A stretch of 64,000 bases of DNA, from NCBI GenBank assembly GCA_023436585.1, contig JAEZIN010000007.1:10828-74827 (forward strand), given 5' to 3'. Shown one piece after another: positions 24,551-33,229 of this stretch; the stretch's first letter is position 1, and each line of letters starts with the position of its first letter. Source of the stretch: Bacillota bacterium (GTDB lineage: Bacteria > Bacillota > Clostridia > Christensenellales > Aristaeellaceae). Both the position numbers and the translations under genes were made by a program. The notes below the pieces were generated by a model. It did not search any database. It saw only the letters and a program-made list of their open reading frames with translations, and was not told the origin of the DNA.

Positions 24551-24579
24551 GCATGCAATTGCGCGTTTGGGGCATAATG
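24551..24579 (+). promoter_or_regulatory. Possible forespore promoter of the BofC-like gene
   Basis: GCATG (24551-24555), 17 bases, CATAATG (24573-24579): one mismatch to GHATR-N17-CATNHTA. If real, it rules out the earlier in-frame ATG at 24553. Confidence 0.35.
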
Positions 24580-24612
24580 AAGCCATCAGCAGGAAAAGGA
24601 TGGCGAGATTCC

Positions 24613-25221
24613 ATGCAGGCAAACGGGCAGGACAAACAAAAAAAGAAATTGGGGAAGGCGCTTCCCATCAACCGTCAGGTCATATTGGGTGCGGTTACGT
24701 TGCTGGCCGCGGCCGTGCTTCTCATCATCGGGCTGTATCCGCGTGATGCCATCGCCCCTGAGCTTACCGATACCGCCCCGCCGGAAAACGCGGCGGATAT
24801 GGCGGGAACGCAGCCATCCCGGGTGGAAGCCGGGTGTGAACTGATTCAGCAGATGACCTACAGCCGTTGTGACCATAAGGTGGAAAGGCGGACGCCGCTG
24901 CCCCAGGAGCTTGTGGGCAAAACCCGCCAGGATGTGGAGACCGCCTATGAAGACTGGCAGATCACGGAGTTTTTGCCCAAGCGCATCACCATGGCGCGGC
25001 TGTTGTCGCTGTACTGCGCGGATCATGTGGTGCTGATGCCCGACGAATCGGGCGTACTGGGCGTGTTCGAGAACAAATACGGCGACGCCATGGCCTTTGT
25101 AAGAACGCTGGATACGCGCTTGGACTCCCTTCCTGAATCGATCCAGGAGGAGGTCCGCCTGGGCAAGGGCTTTGATACCCTGGATGACCTGGTGCAGTGG
25201 CTGGAAAGCATAGAAAGCTGA
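24613..25221 (+). CDS. BofC-like sporulation protein
   Basis: About 202 residues. A basic N-terminus is followed by one transmembrane helix (about 24-44) and an exported domain. The C-terminal 130 residues (LPQELVGKTRQDVETAY, then SGVLGVFENKYGDAM and LPESIQEEVRLGKGFDTLDDL) resemble the BofC C-terminal domain. In Bacillus, BofC restrains SpoIVB signalling, and here spoIVB is in the same window though not adjacent. The ATG at 24613 has AAAAGGATGG in front; an earlier ATG at 24553 has none. The family call is moderate. Confidence 0.65.
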   Translation: MQANGQDKQKKKLGKALPINRQVILGAVTLLAAAVLLIIGLYPRDAIAPELTDTAPPENAADMAGTQPSRVEAGCELIQQMTYSRCDHKVERRTPLPQELVGKTRQDVETAYEDWQITEFLPKRITMARLLSLYCADHVVLMPDESGVLGVFENKYGDAMAFVRTLDTRLDSLPESIQEEVRLGKGFDTLDDLVQWLESIES

Positions 25222-25235
25222 AGCGCATAAAAGAC

Positions 25236-25272
25236 AAGGCTGGAAAGGTATATTCCCTTTCGGCCTTTTGTT
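25236..25272 (+). terminator. Terminator of the BofC-like gene
   Basis: AAGGC...GCCTT outer stem with a GAAAGG/CCTTTC inner stem, followed by TTGTTTTT. Confidence 0.75.
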
Positions 25273-25292
25273 TTTCCGATTTCGAACCGTCT

Positions 25293-25337
25293 AAAAAAGT
25301 GCCCCGGCTTTCCGTACATGCGGAAGAACCGGGGCAC
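25293..25337 (-). terminator. Terminator of the small acidic peptide gene
   Basis: GTGCCCCGG/CCGGGGCAC outer stem enclosing CTTTCCG/CGGAAG, with a T-run (TTTTTT) on the minus strand. Confidence 0.85.
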
Positions 25338-25363
25338 ATTATGCAAACAGCCTTTATTTTTTA

Positions 25364-25501
25364 TCAAGGCTGATCGAGCTGCTCACTGACCGGCAGGGTA
25401 CAACCCTCCGGAAACTCCGCGGAACAAACGCTCTCATCAAAGGAGATATCATCCTCCGGCTGATCTTTGGGATTTAACTTGTCTTTCAGGGATTTCTCCA
25501 T
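25364..25501 (-). CDS. Small acidic protein, 45 residues, unknown
   Basis: A short gene with an ideal ribosome-binding site (AGGAGGTGACAGA before the ATG at 25501) and its own terminator 25 bases after the stop. The product is strongly acidic in the middle (PEDDISFDES), has two cysteines, and no signal peptide or membrane segment. A longer frame to 25606 has no ribosome-binding site and overlaps the upstream apgM gene. No family recognised. It may be co-transcribed with apgM. Confidence 0.6.
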   Translation of the reverse strand: MEKSLKDKLNPKDQPEDDISFDESVCSAEFPEGCTLPVSEQLDQP

Positions 25502-25592
25502 TTCTGTCACCTCCTGGCGGGTTTCTTGATTTTTATATACCCGGCCTTCCGGCAGGTGAAACAAATGGGCAGCAAGCGCGAAGGAAAATATT

Positions 25593-26813
25593 TCAATCTT
25601 GTTCAAACAGGTGTGCCATAATCTGTGTTCCTTCCTTCAAATAAAGCCCCTTCGCTGCCGTTTCCTCATCCAGCTTGCCGGGTTCACCAGGTTTGCGGCT
25701 GTCGTACAGCGCCCAGGGCACCGGCGATCCATCGTGGCCTCTGGTGGAGAGCAGCGTCAGGTGATCGCTTAATATCAATAGGCGGAAATCACCCAAGGTG
25801 GGCAGCTTTTGAAGCAGCGGAGCCACGACGCGGCTGTCCAGCCTGCGGATGGCTTCCAGCTTTTTTGGAATGTCCCCTGCATGGGACATTTCATCCGGCG
25901 CCTCCACATGCAGCACCGCGAAATCATCACCGGCCCGCAATGCCGACAGAACAGCCTCTACCTTGCCCTCGTAGTTTGTATCCAGATCGCCCGTGGCGCC
26001 TTCCACCTTGGGCGTTTTCAGCCCGGCCAGGGCAGCGATACCCCACACCAGCGGCACGGCGCTGACCACCGGGCCGAAATGGCCGTACTTTTCCTGGAAT
26101 GAGGAAAGCTGAACCGCCCGGCCGGGGCCCCAGGGCCAGATCATGTTGGCAGGCAAAAGGCCGCGTTCCCGCCGGGATGCATTGATGGGATGCGCATCCA
26201 GGATTTTGTAGCTTGCCCGCATCAGCGCCTCGACAGGCCTGGCCAGATATCCCTTGGGCCAGTATGCTTCAATAGCCTGGTCCAGCACATTGTGGGGCTC
26301 CGTCAGGGAAAAGGCCGCATCCATGGGTACCGGTCCGCAAAGAACGCCAATATGCCGGAAGCTGCGGCTGACGGTAATCCGCAGGCCAATTTCATTCGCC
26401 ACAGCTTGATATAAAGGATCGGCCATCAGATCGTCCATCAGCGTTTCGGCCTCGTCCCCTTCCACGCTGCCGCCGTTGTGGCTGCGGATCACAAGTCCCT
26501 CCGCCGTAGCTTCCACAGCGCACAGATTAACCCGCAGGGATACTTCTCCCTCTTTTAAAATCACACCGACGCCTGCCGCTTCCAGAACGCTGCGGCCCGT
26601 ATAGCACTTTCTGGGGTCATAGCCGAATATATTCAGTATGGCCGTATCGCTGCCGGGGGTAACGCCCTCCGGCACCGTCAGGGCCGTTCCAATTTCGCTG
26701 CCGGCCAGCGTATTCATGGCAGGCAAATCCAAATAACCCAGGGGTGTATTATGGTGTAGGGCATCCATCGGCTTGTCCGCCATGCCGTCGCCGATGACCA
26801 TCACGTACTTCAT
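25593..26813 (-). CDS. apgM: 2,3-bisphosphoglycerate-independent phosphoglycerate mutase, ApgM type
   Basis: A 406-residue enzyme of the archaeal-type cofactor-independent phosphoglycerate mutase family, interconverting 3- and 2-phosphoglycerate in glycolysis. It has the alkaline-phosphatase-fold metal motif VMVIGDGMADKP at the start, the catalytic Ser region GVTPGSDTAILNIFGYDP, LHVEAPDEMSHAGD, and LILSDHLTLLSTRGHDGSPVPW near the end. AAGGAAGTGG precedes the ATG at 26813. Bacterial members may also act on phosphonates or homoserine derivatives, so the glycolytic role is likely but not certain. Confidence 0.92.
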   Translation of the reverse strand: MKYVMVIGDGMADKPMDALHHNTPLGYLDLPAMNTLAGSEIGTALTVPEGVTPGSDTAILNIFGYDPRKCYTGRSVLEAAGVGVILKEGEVSLRVNLCAVEATAEGLVIRSHNGGSVEGDEAETLMDDLMADPLYQAVANEIGLRITVSRSFRHIGVLCGPVPMDAAFSLTEPHNVLDQAIEAYWPKGYLARPVEALMRASYKILDAHPINASRRERGLLPANMIWPWGPGRAVQLSSFQEKYGHFGPVVSAVPLVWGIAALAGLKTPKVEGATGDLDTNYEGKVEAVLSALRAGDDFAVLHVEAPDEMSHAGDIPKKLEAIRRLDSRVVAPLLQKLPTLGDFRLLILSDHLTLLSTRGHDGSPVPWALYDSRKPGEPGKLDEETAAKGLYLKEGTQIMAHLFEQD

Positions 26814-26937
26814 GGGCCACTTCCTTTCTATATGGACAACAGTATACAAAAAATCCCTTTAAGCCGCAATGTCTGCGAAGAAAGAGAACGGACAGAATAC
26901 AACCGGGCGGCAAGTGCAAAATTCGCTCCTTTTGTGC

Positions 26938-26943
26938 TATACT
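26938..26943 (+). promoter_or_regulatory. -10 element of the murG promoter
   Basis: TATACT at 26938-26943. The -35 (TGCAAA, 17 bases up) is weak. Confidence 0.4.
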
Positions 26944-26974
26944 ATACCAAGTATTTTCGAGGAGGCCGATTTTT

Positions 26975-28051
26975 TTGAAGCGAATCGTATTGACGGGAGG
27001 CGGCACCGCCGGCCATGTGACGCCCCACCTGGCTTTGATTCCCCATTTGCGGGCGGCCGGGTATGACATTCATTACATAGGTACCGAGGCCGGCATGGAG
27101 AGGGACATGATCAGCCGGCTCAGCGGCATTACATACCATGCGGTAAAGGGCGGAAAGCTGCGCCGGTACTTTAGCTTGAAAAATTTTACCGATCCCTTCC
27201 GGGTGCTCTTCGGGGCTGTACAGTCCGCCCGCCTGATGGGAAAGCTCAAGCCCGACGTTTGCTTCAGCAAGGGTGGCTTCGTATCCGTGCCGGTGGTCTT
27301 CGGAGCCTGGCTTCACCGGGTGCCGGTTATCTGTCATGAAAGCGATTATACGCCGGGGCTGGCCAACCGCATTTGCGCGGTATTCGCCAGGCAAATCGCC
27401 ACCACCTTTCCGGAATGCGCCGCCGCGCTTGGCAAAAAGGCTCAAATGACAGGCACGCCGCTTCGGCCGGAGCTTTTTTCGGGCAGCCGGGCCCAGGGGC
27501 TGGCTTTGGCCGGCTTTGCAGGGGTTCGGCCCGTGCTTTTAATGATGGGCGGGAGCTCCGGCGCGCAAAGCGTGAACCAGGTCCTCCGCTCGGCGCTGCC
27601 CAGGATTCTGCCCAGGATGGACGTCATGCACATCTGCGGCAAGGGCAACCTGGAGCCATCCCTTCAGCACACCTCAGGATACTGGCAAAGGGAATTTTTA
27701 AGCGATGAGCTTCCCCATGCCTTTGCTGCCGCCGACCTGATCCTCTCCCGGGCCGGGAGCAACGCGCTGTGCGAGTTCCAGGCGCTGAAAAAGCCCATGC
27801 TGCTGATCCCTTATCCCCGTACCGCCAGCCGGGGCGACCAGATTCTCAACGCCAAAAGCTATGAGCGCCGCGGCCTGTGCCATGTTCTATTGCAGGAGGA
27901 TCTGACGGTGGATTCCCTGGTGGACGCCTTGCATCAATTATATGAATGCCGCGGCAAATTGCGCGCCGCGCTGCAAAACGCACCGGCCGCCGACGGTACC
28001 CAGGCCGTGCTCGCCATGATCCAGGATGCTTTGCCCCCGGCAAAGGGATAA
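26975..28051 (+). CDS. murG: UDP-GlcNAc:undecaprenyl-PP-MurNAc-pentapeptide GlcNAc transferase
   Basis: MurG makes lipid II from lipid I at the inner face of the membrane. The 358-residue protein shows TGGGTAGHVTPHLAL (G loop 1), GGFVSVPVVFGAWLHRVPVICHESD, MMGGSSGAQSVNQ, and the UDP-sugar site RAGSNALCEFQALKKP...PYPRTASRGDQ. The start is a TTG at 26975 behind GAGGAGG. The gene stands alone with its own terminator, away from the usual dcw cluster, so a second murG elsewhere is possible. Confidence 0.95.
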   Translation: MKRIVLTGGGTAGHVTPHLALIPHLRAAGYDIHYIGTEAGMERDMISRLSGITYHAVKGGKLRRYFSLKNFTDPFRVLFGAVQSARLMGKLKPDVCFSKGGFVSVPVVFGAWLHRVPVICHESDYTPGLANRICAVFARQIATTFPECAAALGKKAQMTGTPLRPELFSGSRAQGLALAGFAGVRPVLLMMGGSSGAQSVNQVLRSALPRILPRMDVMHICGKGNLEPSLQHTSGYWQREFLSDELPHAFAAADLILSRAGSNALCEFQALKKPMLLIPYPRTASRGDQILNAKSYERRGLCHVLLQEDLTVDSLVDALHQLYECRGKLRAALQNAPAADGTQAVLAMIQDALPPAKG

Positions 28052-28148
28052 AACCCCTTTGCAATCCCCATTTTAGGGTGAAGCATAACGGGAAAACCTT
28101 CAAGCCGGATGAAGACTGATGAAAAGGCGGACAAGCGAAAATTGCGCT

Positions 28149-28183
28149 GCCGTGAAAACGAGATTCGTTTTCACGGCATTTTT
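28149..28183 (+). terminator. Terminator of murG
   Basis: GCCGTGAAAACGA pairs perfectly with its complement around GAT, followed by ATTTTTCTTT. Confidence 0.9.
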
Positions 28184-28251
28184 CTTTCCATGGTTTGGTT
28201 CTGATAAGACAGGGACCTTTTGCACACAATAGCCGCGAGGAGGCGAATACC

Positions 28252-28839
28252 TTGAACAAAAAGTGGATTCTCACCATGCTGTGCGCTTTGGCGCTGGTCT
28301 TGCTGGCAGGATGCACAAGCAATGCCGATGTCTTGCCGTCCCCGTCGCCCGTAGGTACCACGCTGCTGCCCAGCCCGTCACTTCTCCCAAGCGTAGCGCC
28401 GGTTGCAAGCCCCAGCCCCGGCGTTGGAACGCCCACGAACACCGCGCCCGGAACATCGGGCGCGGGGGCTACAACGATCGACGAGGCAAAAAAGGTTTCC
28501 AAGGATATCGCGGATGAACTGGATAAGCTGAGCGAGGTTTCAAAAGCCAGTGTGGCAGTCGCCGGCAATACTGCAGTCGTCGGGCTCACGTTTGACAGCC
28601 AGTACAAGGGCGGCCTGACCAAGCGGATTACCGACATGGTAAACGACAGGATCGGCACCGTCAATACCGGCATCAAGAACATCGGCGTCACGGCACAGGC
28701 GGCCCAGGTCAAGTCCGTTCAGGACCTCTCCGCTACGATGGAGAAAACGGGCACCTCGTTCACCACGCTGCAGACCCAGGTAAACGCGCTGTTCAAAACA
28801 ATTACCGCTAACGCCGGCGGCGCGACGACAGCTCCTTAA
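28252..28839 (+). CDS. YhcN/YlaJ-type sporulation lipoprotein
   Basis: A 195-residue lipoprotein with signal peptide and lipobox LLAGC (Cys about 21). A Pro/Ser/Thr-rich linker of about 55 residues follows, and then a domain of about 110 residues (EAKKVSKDIADELDKLSEVSKASVAVAGNTAVVGL, then ITDMVNDRIG) that matches the YhcN/YlaJ fold seen in spore membrane lipoproteins. The start is TTG at 28252 with GAGGAGG; the frame upstream has no ribosome-binding site. The role in spore outgrowth or the cortex is inferred from relatives. Confidence 0.82.
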   Translation: MNKKWILTMLCALALVLLAGCTSNADVLPSPSPVGTTLLPSPSLLPSVAPVASPSPGVGTPTNTAPGTSGAGATTIDEAKKVSKDIADELDKLSEVSKASVAVAGNTAVVGLTFDSQYKGGLTKRITDMVNDRIGTVNTGIKNIGVTAQAAQVKSVQDLSATMEKTGTSFTTLQTQVNALFKTITANAGGATTAP

Positions 28840-28886
28840 GGCGTACGAAGGGATGCTTTCAGCATCCCCTTTCGCGCGCCTTTTTT
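28838..28886 (+). terminator. Terminator of the YhcN-like gene
   Basis: GGGATGC/GCATCCC inner stem and AAGGCG/CGCGCC outer stem followed by TTTTTT. Confidence 0.85.
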
Positions 28887-29057
28887 ACTGGAAACGTATA
28901 GCTCAATCGCCAATCACAAGGAAAGCAGACCGCCCTGCACAAGGAATGCACAAGCTTCAAGGCCTATTTCCCGAAAAAAATTTTTTCCTGTCCGTGAACC
29001 CATAGGCATATTCCCCCTGACAGCGCTCATAGCTTATCCCAGAGGGGGAGATGAAAT

Positions 29058-29543
29058 ATGGATTATACGGTACGTGCACAACGCTGGCATATGCTGGGCG
29101 CCGCGCCTTTGGCGGCCGTGATGGCTGCAGTGGCTTTTGCGCTGGGACAAGCCGGCATCCCCGCCAGCATCTGGCGGCTGAACAGATGGGCGGCGGGACT
29201 ATTGTTTGCCTGGTGGTTCCTGGGTATTGCCCTGGTAAGACGCAATCCGCGCCCCTGGGCGACAGGCGTGCCACAGGCCGCGCGCCATGCCACGCGCATC
29301 CTGTGGAGCGCAGCCGTGGCCCAACTGGTCAGCACCCTGACGATGCTCGGGGCGCACTACCTGTATAGCCTTATCCTGGGGCAGCAATACGTTTGGCTGG
29401 ATACGCTGGTGGCATGCGGCGCAGTGCTTTTCGGACAGGCTGCCGGTGTAAAAGCGCTCAGCACGTTTTCCCGGCCCAAGCCATACCTGTACGGCGGCAC
29501 CGCCATGCTTTGCGCCCTGTTCCTCCTGGCTGCGCTTTCGTGA
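29058..29543 (+). CDS. Four-helix membrane protein, unknown
   Basis: 161 residues, with transmembrane helices at about 15-32, 44-60, 82-105 and 110-132, plus a C-terminal helix. The compact layout, short basic loops (VRRNPRPWATG) and absence of charged residues in the helices suggest a small DUF membrane family that I cannot name. AGAGGGGGA precedes the ATG. The stop codon lies inside a perfect hairpin (29540-29566). Confidence 0.7.
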   Translation: MDYTVRAQRWHMLGAAPLAAVMAAVAFALGQAGIPASIWRLNRWAAGLLFAWWFLGIALVRRNPRPWATGVPQAARHATRILWSAAVAQLVSTLTMLGAHYLYSLILGQQYVWLDTLVACGAVLFGQAAGVKALSTFSRPKPYLYGGTAMLCALFLLAALS

Positions 29544-29566
29544 AAAATGACTTTGTCATTTTTCAC
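29540..29566 (+). terminator. Perfect hairpin over the stop codon of the 29058 gene
   Basis: CGTGAAAAATGA pairs with TCATTTTTCACG around a short loop. There is no T-run. Confidence 0.5.
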
Positions 29567-29584
29567 GAGTTCGCACGATTTCCT

Positions 29585-29700
29585 TGTAAGCTTGCGCGCT
29601 GTCCTATACTTCGTTTGGCCAGTGCGAAAGCTTGCATCGCTCGTTTCGCTTGATTCTCTTCGCTTCGTTTAGTCCGCCATTGGCGGCACTCAGCTCAGTC
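29585..29700 (+). repeat. R1-like dispersed repeat, degenerate copy
   Basis: Only partial resemblance: GCATCGCTCGTTTCGCTTGA, then a CCGCCATTGGCGG hairpin and CTCAGCTCAG. I treat it as a decayed member of R1. Confidence 0.4.
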
Positions 29701-29761
29701 ACCACCCGGCGGTCGATACGATTACAAACGAGGGGCCGAAGCCCCCTCATTACTCTCCAAG

Positions 29762-29800
29762 AAAAAGTCCGGCGCATCAGATGGTTGCGCCGGACTTTTT
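29762..29800. terminator. Bidirectional terminator between convergent genes
   Basis: AAAAAGTCCGGCGCA pairs perfectly with its complement, giving a T-run on both strands. Confidence 0.88.
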
Positions 29801-29816
29801 AATACACTTATAAAAA

Positions 29817-30644
29817 TCAATGGAATAGAGTTACTTCCGGGTCCCCATCCGCGCCCACTTCTTCCAGGGTAACGGCGCTGGGGGGAAGCTGGCCCTGCAC
29901 AATCGCCTGGCTGGCGCTGCCGCCGCCTGACTCAAAATCAGCCAGGACCTGCTGCCACTCGGCCGTAAACTCTTCCAGCGTCAGCCCGTTATTCGTCATG
30001 TAGCGGGCCGCCTCGACGCCCACGTAGCGAAGATGCCATGGCTCGTAAATGATCTTGGTGATGTCTTCCTTGCCTTCGGGATAGCGGACGATAAAGCCGT
30101 ATTCCGCGCAATGGAAGGCCATCCATTGGGCCTCGGGCGTTTGGGCGAAGCCGGAGTTTAATTTTTTTTCGCTCCATCCTTTGCTGACAACATCGATGCC
30201 AAGACCTGTCTGATGATCGCTGGCGCCGGGATAGGCCACAACGCCGTCATCCTTGCCGCCGTTTTGCTCCAGGCGGTTTCTATACATGCTTTTCTGCGTC
30301 TGGTAGCTGCGGTATCCGCTTTTGGCGTAAAGCGTCACCCCATCGGCAGAAGCCGCCGCGAACATCTGGTCCAGCGCGTCAGATACGAACTGGCACATTT
30401 GTATGGCGGAGCTGGACGTCTTTTTTACCTTGATTTTTGTAAGCTCCGACGGTATGTAGTCAGAAGGAAGCAGGCTATCCTGGTTCACCAGGCGGATATA
30501 ATCCTTTTGAAGCTCCTCCAGGGATACGGCATACGTCCATGGCACGGGACTGTTGCTGCCCTGCTCAAGCTCCTGGGCGTATGCGCAGCCTCCCACAAAA
30601 ATAAAGGCCAGGCACAGCGCTGTCAGCAGCCATTTCTTTCCCAC
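29817..30644 (-). CDS. VanY/DacB-type D-alanyl-D-alanine carboxypeptidase lipoprotein (M15B), copy 1
   Basis: About 275 residues. The signal peptide ends in a lipobox-like VGGC (Cys about 20), so it is probably a lipoprotein. The M15 catalytic domain (about 80-235) shows SGYRSYQTQKSMY, the zinc motif SDHQTGLGIDV and EPWHLRYVG. The family removes the terminal D-Ala from peptidoglycan stems. The GTG at 30644 was chosen; a GTG at 30656 starts inside the AGGAG itself. The C-terminal tail of 40 residues is low complexity. It is tandem with a second M15 gene 21 bases upstream. Confidence 0.88.
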   Translation of the reverse strand: MGKKWLLTALCLAFIFVGGCAYAQELEQGSNSPVPWTYAVSLEELQKDYIRLVNQDSLLPSDYIPSELTKIKVKKTSSSAIQMCQFVSDALDQMFAAASADGVTLYAKSGYRSYQTQKSMYRNRLEQNGGKDDGVVAYPGASDHQTGLGIDVVSKGWSEKKLNSGFAQTPEAQWMAFHCAEYGFIVRYPEGKEDITKIIYEPWHLRYVGVEAARYMTNNGLTLEEFTAEWQQVLADFESGGGSASQAIVQGQLPPSAVTLEEVGADGDPEVTLFH

Positions 30645-30665
30645 CGGTCTGCACACTCCTTTTTC

Positions 30666-31337
30666 CTATTGTTCCAGTATATCCAAGATGGATTCCGCCT
30701 GTAAGGACTGTACATAGGTTTCCATGGGAATCTTCTGTTCATGCATGGCCGCAGCATGTTCTATGCCGACATACCGTATATGCCAGGGCTCATACTTGTA
30801 ACCGGTAACCTCTTCCCATTCCTGGGGGTAGCGTATAATGAAACCGAACCGGTGAGCGTTTTCCTTCAGCCATTTTCCGGCCTTTGTTTTCCCAAAAGAG
30901 CCGTTCAGGCCGCTAGGCGCGCCTTTGGCGCCCACATCCATGGCCAGGCCAAGCTGATGCTCGCTGGCGCCGGGGGGGGCCACATACTCCTGCGCCTTTT
31001 TTTCGCTGCCGGTGGCCTTGACCTTGTTGCCATACACAAGCTGCTGTTTGGGAAAGCTCCTGTAGCCGGAGACCGTAACAAAGGTAATCTTTGCTTCCTT
31101 TTTCGCTGTCTTGAACATTTCCTCCAGCGCCAGGGCGGCGTCCGGCCGCATGAGCCTTGTGGTGCCCGTTACGTCCGCTTCCGCCGTCTCGGGCACATAG
31201 GCATCAGACATTTCCTGCTGCCGGTTTACCAAAAAAAGCTGCCCTTCCACATCCATCTGGGGCATACCCTTATCCATGGAGCCTTCCATCAGGGTTGCGG
31301 CAAGAGCGGCCGTCGCAATAAGCTGCCGGATGAGCAA
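30666..31337 (-). CDS. VanY/DacB-type D-alanyl-D-alanine carboxypeptidase (M15B), copy 2
   Basis: About 223 residues. An N-terminal hydrophobic segment (MLIRQLIATAALAATL) acts as an anchor or signal. The domain has SGYRSFPKQQLVY, the zinc motif SEHQLGLAMDV, RFGFIIRYP and EPWHIRYVG. The TTG at 31337 follows AAAGAGG at eight bases; an upstream TTG at 31358 lacks a site. It shares the fold with the gene behind it but is clearly diverged, so this is an old duplication rather than a recent copy. Confidence 0.87.
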   Translation of the reverse strand: MLIRQLIATAALAATLMEGSMDKGMPQMDVEGQLFLVNRQQEMSDAYVPETAEADVTGTTRLMRPDAALALEEMFKTAKKEAKITFVTVSGYRSFPKQQLVYGNKVKATGSEKKAQEYVAPPGASEHQLGLAMDVGAKGAPSGLNGSFGKTKAGKWLKENAHRFGFIIRYPQEWEEVTGYKYEPWHIRYVGIEHAAAMHEQKIPMETYVQSLQAESILDILEQ

Positions 31338-31400
31338 ACCATCAACCTCTTTCGCCAAAGCTGTCCTTGATATATTCGACGAATCAGATTGCCAAATCCT

Positions 31401-33176
31401 TCACTGTTTTTTGACAAAAATTTGATTTCCGTATTTTGCGATCAGGCGGTTTTTCGCGCTTTCTTCCAATAAGGCGGTAATCTTCGTCCCTTCCTCCAGG
31501 TGTTCTTCGCTGACAATCTGCCCCAGAGAGCGCACTTCATTCACGGCGCCGTACTGGGAAAAGGGCACCAGCAGCACCGCCTGCTGCCGCTTGGCGTTGA
31601 GAAGGGAGGCGATCTGCGCCAGTAATTCATCAATGCCCGTGCCCTCCTTGGCGGATATGTGCACCGCGCCGGGCAGAAAGGGGATATTCTCGGCCCTATC
31701 GCACTTGTTCAGCACATCGATGCGGGGCTGGTGGGACGCGCCTAGCTGATTCAGCACTTCTAGAACCACCTGGTGCTGCTTTAAACAGTCGGGGGAAGCG
31801 GCGTCGGAAACGATGAGCAGAATATCTGCCAGGACTGCCTCTTCCAGCGTTGAGTGGAAGGCTTCCACCAGGTCGTGAGGCAGCTTGCGGATGAAGCCCA
31901 CCGTGTCCACCAGCAAAAACTCATTGCCGCTTGGAAGCTTCACATTCCTGGAAACGGCGTCCAGCGTGGCGAAAAGCTGGTCCTTCACATAGACGTCCGC
32001 GCCGCTGATTTTGTTAAGCAGCGTGGATTTGCCCGCGTTGGTGTAGCCCACCAGCGCTATTACAGGCACCTGTGTGCGTTCCCTGGCACGGCGACGGATG
32101 CCCCGCTGCTTTTCCATTTCGGCAAGTTCCCGCTTGACGTCGGTGATCCGCTCCCGAATGCGGCGGCGGCTGATTTCCAGCTTGCTTTCGCCGGGGCCGC
32201 GGGTGCCTATGCCGCCGGCCAGGCGAGAGAGCACCAGGCCCTGGCCGATAAGCCTTGTGGAGCGATAATTCAGTTGCGCCAGCTCCACCTGCAGCTTGCC
32301 CTCCCGGGTAATGGCGCGCTGGGCAAATATGTCCAGGATCAGCATGGTGCGGTCGATGACCTTGACGCGCAAAATTTCCTCCAGGTTGCGGACCTGGATC
32401 CCGGTCAGTTCTTCATCGAAGATGGCAATGTCAATGTGCTGCGCCTGGCAGTCCAGGGAAAGTTCCTCCGCCTTGCCCTTGCCTACGAAGGTGGCGCCGT
32501 CGGGCCTTGCGCGCTTTTGCAGCGCAGTGCCGGCTACCATCGCGCCGGCCGTTTCCGCCAGCCGTTTCAGCTCCGTCAGCGATTCCTCATTCTCCATGCC
32601 GATGAGGATGGCGCGCTCCGGCCCGCCCTGCACCTGCTGGTCCTGCCCATGCATCACGAGCTCGTCGGATACGGTGATTTCGTCCATCCAGGCTTCCTGG
32701 GGGATTTTGCTCACCGGCATGGGGCCAAACAGCCGAAGGGCCGGCTGGCCGCCCTCTATCTCGCCCAAAAAACCAACGCCGATTTCCGGCGTGCGGCCAG
32801 GCATGAGGCCGATGGCGGCCATGGCGTCAAAGCGCAGGGTGCGCAGCGCGCTGATATCCACGTCCGACAGCTCCGCGCTGCCGCCGGGATGGGTATGTAT
32901 GCACCGGACCATGGAAAGCCGCAGCACGTTGCGCCGCAGGCGGAATTCCGACAGCGACACGTTGTCGATGCTGCCTACGATCACATCTACCACCTCGCCG
33001 TCCCTGGTGATGTACACGGCGATTTCGCGGTTGATGTGCAGCGATATTTCCTTCAGGATATCCACCATTTCCGTGGGAACAAATGTATCCCGGCCGATTT
33101 CAAAGCCATACAGCTTCTCCAGCTCCGCAAGCAGCGTCTTGCGCAGACCGTCCACATTGCCATGAATTTCGGGCAT
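31401..33176 (-). CDS. hflX: GTPase HflX with N-terminal JAMM-like domain
   Basis: HflX is a ribosome-associated GTPase that splits stalled or stressed ribosomes. The 591-residue protein is about 180 longer than Escherichia coli HflX. The HflX domain, LNYRSTRLIGQGLVLSRLAGGIGTRGPGE-like stretch, then G1 GYTNAGKST, G3 DTVGFIRKLPH and G4 NKCD, is intact. The extra N-terminal part contains HTHPGGSAELSDVD (94-107), whose spacing matches the RadC/JAMM metal motif HxHPxGxxxxSxxD, with E51 as a possible fourth residue. AAGGAGG precedes the ATG at 33176. It is the last gene of the isc operon. Confidence 0.93.
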   Translation of the reverse strand: MPEIHGNVDGLRKTLLAELEKLYGFEIGRDTFVPTEMVDILKEISLHINREIAVYITRDGEVVDVIVGSIDNVSLSEFRLRRNVLRLSMVRCIHTHPGGSAELSDVDISALRTLRFDAMAAIGLMPGRTPEIGVGFLGEIEGGQPALRLFGPMPVSKIPQEAWMDEITVSDELVMHGQDQQVQGGPERAILIGMENEESLTELKRLAETAGAMVAGTALQKRARPDGATFVGKGKAEELSLDCQAQHIDIAIFDEELTGIQVRNLEEILRVKVIDRTMLILDIFAQRAITREGKLQVELAQLNYRSTRLIGQGLVLSRLAGGIGTRGPGESKLEISRRRIRERITDVKRELAEMEKQRGIRRRARERTQVPVIALVGYTNAGKSTLLNKISGADVYVKDQLFATLDAVSRNVKLPSGNEFLLVDTVGFIRKLPHDLVEAFHSTLEEAVLADILLIVSDAASPDCLKQHQVVLEVLNQLGASHQPRIDVLNKCDRAENIPFLPGAVHISAKEGTGIDELLAQIASLLNAKRQQAVLLVPFSQYGAVNEVRSLGQIVSEEHLEEGTKITALLEESAKNRLIAKYGNQIFVKKQ

Positions 33177-33229
33177 AAATCCTCCTTGAAAACATGGGGA
33201 AGCCGGGGTACGCCCCGCGCCCCCGGCCT

